From assembly GCA_903842755.1 (NCBI GenBank), contig CAIMNF010000344.1, positions 1 to 9,225 of the forward strand: 9,225 nt of DNA, given 5' to 3'. A model generated the notes under the pieces. It worked only from the letters and a program-made list of their open reading frames with translations. It was not told where the DNA came from and did no database searches. Origin of the DNA: Oligoflexia bacterium. GTDB taxonomy: Bacteria > Bdellovibrionota > UBA1018 > CAIMNF01. Position 1 is the first letter of the stretch, and every line of letters starts with the position of its first letter. Below, in pieces: positions 6,283-9,225 of the stretch. The translations under genes and the position numbers were made by a program.

Positions 6283-7496
6283 CTTTTTCGTGTTGGCTTC
6301 GCTGGCCCTGCGTATTCTTTTTGAATGACATCACCGCGAAGCAGTGGTTTGGGTGGGGTGTCAACCCACGCCACGCGCTCGGGTGCGCAGACTTGATTTT
6401 TTTTGCCTTGGGGCGTTTTCATGGGATCGCTCACCACGCGAAGCCAGTCGTCCTGATCGGTCCGTGCGCGATCTTCCGGGCCAGATTCATGACTTGCGAT
6501 CCAAAGGAACGAGAATTTGAGCCATTCGCGAACGCCCCCTAATTTAATCGAAAATTGCTTGAACCATTTGCCCGGCAATTTTACCGGTACGGAAAAATGA
6601 CACCAGTCTCTGCCTTCGGCGAGAGGGCACTTTGAGGTATGAAGACAGGGGCCCCAAAGCTTTGCTTTTTGATTTACTTCAAGGACCAATTCATCTCTAA
6701 TTTGCCCCAGTTTTTGAGAGGCAGTTCTGAACGCAGGTTCAACGAACAGGACGCCCCCGCCGGTTGGTTTTTTAACGAAAGGCAGAAGGCCTTGTTGGTA
6801 GACGGTTCGCTCGCTTGGACTCTCATTGAGTACGTTTCCGAAGATCACTAGCGTTGCCGCGGGATTAAATCCCTTGGGGTGCTTCCACCAGTCCCGGGTT
6901 TCTGAAGTAAGACTAATGTCTCCTTTCCAATCTCCTTGGGTTGCTAAAAAATCATTGAGCAGGATTTCGCCGTCTTCTAAAATGCTCCCGTTTCGGTCAA
7001 TCCAGTGCAGATGAATTTTAAAGGGTAGAACTTTTGTTTTTTTGAAACGCTCCAATAAATAAATGAGCAACGCAAATGAAGCAGTTCCTGGCCCAGAACC
7101 CACATCAATGACTTTAAACACGCCTGTTTTTTTTGCATGATCAATTGCTGCATCGATTGCGAGTGGAAATTTTTCATAAAGCGACAAAAATTTGGCCCCT
7201 TGAAGAGCGAAAAAATAAAGAAAATAACTCGATCGAAATCGCGCGTTCGTAAAGTAAGCGGGCAGCCTTGCCCCTTCTCGGTCAACAGTGAAAAATTCAG
7301 ACAATTCCGTAAGACCGCGGGAAAAAAACAGCAAATCGTCTTTGACGAAAGGTTTATCTTTCCAGGAATCTTTTGGGCTAAAACGCCTTTTAACGAAGGG
7401 TGGGATGGTTTTGTCTAGCAGTTCGGTCCAAAGGCTAGGAAACGAAGTAGGCGTAGCCAATGAAATCAGAGAGTTAGACTTTTGAATAAAGGGCAT
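6279..7496 (-). CDS. Rsm22-like methyltransferase-fold protein (METTL17 family)
   Basis: A 405-residue protein of the Rsm22/METTL17 family, known from mitochondrial small-subunit ribosome assembly and some bacteria. A Rossmann SAM-binding loop is seen at V129-I-D-V-G-S-G-P-G137, with a later acidic strand (LHWIDRNG, 163-170). The diagnostic part is C284-LHTSK-C290-PLAEGRDW-C299-HF followed by C370 in NQVCAPERV. The spacing (6, 9 and about 70) resembles the four cysteines that bind a [4Fe-4S] cluster in METTL17/Rsm22, so a cluster is likely here. KFSFLWIAS (327-335) also fits the family. The C-terminus is basic. Its exact role in bacteria is unclear; ribosome small-subunit assembly is the best inference. 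It is first in the operon, and its stop overlaps the psd start by 4 bases. No ribosome binding site is seen before 7496. Confidence 0.85.
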   Translation of the reverse strand: MPFIQKSNSLISLATPTSFPSLWTELLDKTIPPFVKRRFSPKDSWKDKPFVKDDLLFFSRGLTELSEFFTVDREGARLPAYFTNARFRSSYFLYFFALQGAKFLSLYEKFPLAIDAAIDHAKKTGVFKVIDVGSGPGTASFALLIYLLERFKKTKVLPFKIHLHWIDRNGSILEDGEILLNDFLATQGDWKGDISLTSETRDWWKHPKGFNPAATLVIFGNVLNESPSERTVYQQGLLPFVKKPTGGGVLFVEPAFRTASQKLGQIRDELVLEVNQKAKLWGPCLHTSKCPLAEGRDWCHFSVPVKLPGKWFKQFSIKLGGVREWLKFSFLWIASHESGPEDRARTDQDDWLRVVSDPMKTPQGKKNQVCAPERVAWVDTPPKPLLRGDVIQKEYAGPAKPTRKR

Positions 7497-7506
7497 TTAA
7501 TTAAAA

Positions 7507-7535
7507 AAGATATCTCTATTGTGTAAAAATGGCAA
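7507..7535 (-). promoter_or_regulatory. Candidate sigma-70 promoter for the Rsm22-psd operon
   Basis: On the minus strand, TTGCCA (7535-7530, 5 of 6 to the -35 consensus) and TATCTT (7512-7507, 4 of 6 to the -10 consensus) are spaced by exactly 17 bases. A start near 7500 would leave only about 4 bases before the ATG at 7496, giving a nearly leaderless mRNA, which fits the lack of a Shine-Dalgarno. This is a consensus match only. Confidence 0.4.
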
Positions 7536-7547
7536 ACTCATTAAACT
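7519..7547 (+). promoter_or_regulatory. Weak candidate promoter for the CxxC membrane protein
   Basis: On the plus strand TTGTGT (7519-7524) and TAAACT (7542-7547) are spaced 17 bases apart and match consensus only partly. A good ribosome binding site, GGAGG at 7563-7567, lies 10 bases before the ATG at 7578. It shares the 81-base divergent spacer with the promoter of the minus-strand operon. Weak evidence. Confidence 0.25.
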
Positions 7548-7577
7548 TAGGAATAAGGACACGGAGGTTCTTGATCC

Positions 7578-8135
7578 ATGAATTTGGAAAATAGGCCTGA
7601 ACTGAATCAACTAAAGAGCAAATCAATTAATCTCAATTCAATTTGGCGGAAACTAGAGCAAACGGGCTTTAAGTTTTACTGTGTGAGTTGTCATCGGGAA
7701 CGGCATTTGGCGGTTCCCGCCCGGGTAGGGACCCCTCAGTTCTATTTTCATGTGTTGGTCGCAACTGCTTTTTTGATGCTGGTGTTCTGGCCCCTATTTC
7801 ATGCCAAAGGGGTGGTATTACTGGTTCCTATTTGGGGAGCTTTTGAAGCTCTATACCGAATGAAGTTTCGGTCCATGCTTGTTTGTCCAGATTGTGATTT
7901 CGATCCGGTCCTCTATTTAGTGAATCCCGATAAAGCGGTAATCCAAGTAGAAAATGTGTGGCGGAAAAAATTTGAAGAACGGGGGTACCCATTTCCTGAG
8001 CGTAAGCGTCAGGGGAGGGTTGCTCCAGCGGTCGTTCCGCAGCAGCCAGTCGCTGAAGCAGAGGCGACAGTCGAAGTGACTCCGGGGACGGCTGAACTTT
8101 CTCAAAATAACCCTCTTCCCTCACAGACTGCTTGA
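7578..8135 (+). CDS. Membrane protein with split CxxC zinc-ribbon-like motif
   Basis: A 185-residue protein of no family I can name. C35-V-S-C38 and C103-P-D-C106 are two CxxC pairs as in a zinc ribbon, but between them lies a hydrophobic hairpin: membrane segment about 55-74 (FYFHVLVATAFLMLVFWPLF) and 78-92 (GVVLLVPIWGAFEAL), separated by a short HAK turn. Both cysteine pairs would thus be on the same, probably cytoplasmic, side, because basic residues (R40, R42, R94, K96, R98) flank them. Residues 128-145 are charged, and the C-terminal 40 residues are a Pro/Ala/Glu/Val-rich tail that is probably disordered. The start is supported by GGAGG at 7563-7567. It is 32 bases upstream of ssb on the same strand, without a visible terminator, so the two may be co-transcribed. 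Confidence 0.8.
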   Translation: MNLENRPELNQLKSKSINLNSIWRKLEQTGFKFYCVSCHRERHLAVPARVGTPQFYFHVLVATAFLMLVFWPLFHAKGVVLLVPIWGAFEALYRMKFRSMLVCPDCDFDPVLYLVNPDKAVIQVENVWRKKFEERGYPFPERKRQGRVAPAVVPQQPVAEAEATVEVTPGTAELSQNNPLPSQTA

Positions 8136-8167
8136 CTGCTGGGCACGAGTTTCGTATCTAAAGCGGT

Positions 8168-8644
8168 ATGGCAATTAATAAAGTGATCTTGATTGGAAAT
8201 TTGGGGCAAAATCCAGAAGTCCGTTATTCACCTTCAGGTCAAGCGATCTGTAATTTGAGTATTGCGACCAGTGAATCTTGGACCGATAAGAATAATGGGC
8301 AAAAGCAAGAAAAGACCGAATGGCACCGGCTGGTGGTGTTCGGGAAACTGGCCGAGCTGTGTGGCCAGTACCTTGCGAAGGGAAGGCAGATCTATGTTGA
8401 AGGCAAGCTTCAAACTCGCCAATGGCAAGACAAAGAAGGCCAAACCCGATATACGACAGAAGTAGTCGCTCAAGTCATTCAATTTTTAGGTGGGAACGCA
8501 GGAGCCGGTGCTTCGAACTCCGCTGGAGCAAGCAAAAGTGGAGGCGATTATGCAGGGGCTGGTGCTTATTCTGCTCCTCAGTATGAAGCGAGTAATGCCA
8601 TGCCTGCTGAACCAACCTTTACCGAAGAAGATGTTCCTTTTTAA
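8168..8644 (+). CDS. ssb: Single-stranded DNA-binding protein
   Basis: Binds single-stranded DNA during replication, repair and recombination, normally as a tetramer. The 158-residue protein has the full OB-fold: MAINKVILIGNLGQNPEVRY at the start, then W38, W52, F58 and W86, which sit exactly two positions before the DNA-stacking W40, W54, F60 and W88 of E. coli SSB. A Gly/Ala/Ser-rich linker (about 109-145) leads to the acidic tip EEDVPF (153-158), the counterpart of DDDIPF, which recruits partner proteins. The ATG has only a weak upstream AAAGCGGT. The stop is followed after three bases, in the same frame, by the GTG of the next gene. Confidence 0.97.
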   Translation: MAINKVILIGNLGQNPEVRYSPSGQAICNLSIATSESWTDKNNGQKQEKTEWHRLVVFGKLAELCGQYLAKGRQIYVEGKLQTRQWQDKEGQTRYTTEVVAQVIQFLGGNAGAGASNSAGASKSGGDYAGAGAYSAPQYEASNAMPAEPTFTEEDVPF

Positions 8645-8647
8645 CGA

Positions 8648-9225
8648 GTGAAAACCCTCATTGTCATTCCCACATATAACGAAATTGAAAACCTAAAGCC
8701 AATTACTGATGCGGTTTTGCAGATCACTGTGGACGCGACTCATGTGTTAATTGTAGATGATGGTTCTCCCGATGGAACAGGCCAGTTGGCGGATTCTCTT
8801 GCGGCGCAATGGGCCGCGAAGCAGAAACCAAGGCTTCACGTTCTCCATCGCACTAAAAAAGAGGGACTTGGGCCTGCTTATATTGCAGGGTTTAAGTGGG
8901 GCTTTAGCCAAGGATTTGATCAGTTGATCGAAATGGATGCTGACTTTTCCCATGATCCCCGCTTTTTGCCAAAAATGATTGAACTCCTTCAAAACCAAGA
9001 TTTTGTGATTGGCTCACGTTACGTGTCCGGAGGAGGGACCGTCAATTGGGGGCTGATGAGAAAAATTATTAGCCGCGGGGGAAGTCTATATGCCCGGACG
9101 GTGCTAGGTGCCCCGATCCGTGATTTTACGGGTGGTTTTAATGGTTGGAACAAGCGGGTTTTAGAGGCAATTGATTTTTCTGGGCTCGAGGCCGGAGGCT
9201 ATTCTTTCCAAATTGAATTAAAATA
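8648..9225 (+). CDS. Family 2 glycosyltransferase, polyprenol-phosphate mannose synthase type, 3' truncated
   Basis: The frame is open from GTG at 8648 to the window end (192 codons) and encodes a GT2 glycosyltransferase like dolichol-phosphate/polyprenol-monophosphate mannosyltransferase, which loads a sugar from a nucleotide donor onto a lipid carrier at the membrane. Seen: IPTYNEIENL (7-16), VDDGSPDGT (36-44), the DXD metal motif D97-A-D99 followed by FSHDP, IGSRYVSGGGTVNWG (121-135), and RKIISRGGSLYAR with DFTGGF (T161-F164), all typical of DPM1-like enzymes. The GTG start is the only choice: the ssb stop lies in the same frame one codon upstream, and the next in-frame ATG is inside the DXD region. 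Without the C-terminus one cannot tell whether extra membrane segments are present, so a related GT2 with another sugar is possible. Confidence 0.88.
   Translation, partial: MKTLIVIPTYNEIENLKPITDAVLQITVDATHVLIVDDGSPDGTGQLADSLAAQWAAKQKPRLHVLHRTKKEGLGPAYIAGFKWGFSQGFDQLIEMDADFSHDPRFLPKMIELLQNQDFVIGSRYVSGGGTVNWGLMRKIISRGGSLYARTVLGAPIRDFTGGFNGWNKRVLEAIDFSGLEAGGYSFQIELK

Noticed and set aside
8747..8998. Minus-strand reading frame of 83 codons
   Set aside because: It lies antisense to the glycosyltransferase frame, whose motifs are clear; the minus frame has no recognisable features.

Overview
This is a gene-dense bacterial chromosomal window of about 9.2 kb with ten complete or nearly complete genes and two genes cut by the window edges. 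There are no RNA genes, insertion sequences, CRISPR arrays or phage genes that I can see. The housekeeping content (SppA peptidase, RsmB rRNA methyltransferase, phosphatidylserine decarboxylase, SSB) and the Gram-negative style proteins point to a proteobacterium-like organism. A secreted transglutaminase of the oomycete-elicitor type, a bacterial Rsm22-like protein and an HDOD-like protein next to a type II Psd suggest the Bdellovibrionota/Oligoflexia (former deltaproteobacterial) area. That taxonomic guess is an inference from gene content, not a measurement.

Left block (1-1838, + strand): the 3' end of sppA is followed with no gap by rsmB (stop TAA then ATG), so the two are probably co-transcribed. 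A 110-base non-coding leader with a nested inverted repeat separates them from the next gene.

Middle left (1949-3448, + strand): a single exported transglutaminase (TGase elicitor family) carries a clear Cys/His/Asp set and a WNQPV motif matching the Pep-13 elicitor peptide of Phytophthora. It seems to be monocistronic, with its own leader. A hairpin plus T-tract terminator lies inside the 3' coding end of the converging gene.

Middle right (7496 down to 3405, - strand): a five-gene operon in which every gene overlaps the next: Rsm22-like methyltransferase-fold protein with four cysteines, psd, a divergent HDOD-like protein, a STAS-like plus coiled-coil protein, and a small coiled-coil protein. 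The overlaps are 4, 38, 17 and 4 bases, so translational coupling is likely. The last three genes look like an uncharacterised regulatory module; their functions are not known from sequence alone.

Right block (7578-9225, + strand, divergent from the operon): a small membrane protein whose two CxxC pairs flank a transmembrane hairpin, then ssb, then a GTG-started family 2 glycosyltransferase of the polyprenol-phosphate mannose synthase type that runs off the right edge. The 81-base divergent spacer (7497-7577) holds candidate promoters for both directions.

Most notable: the secreted transglutaminase with a Pep-13-like surface motif and structured leader, the HDOD-like/STAS-like/coiled-coil module, the split zinc-ribbon membrane protein, and the Rsm22-like protein with probable iron-sulfur ligands.
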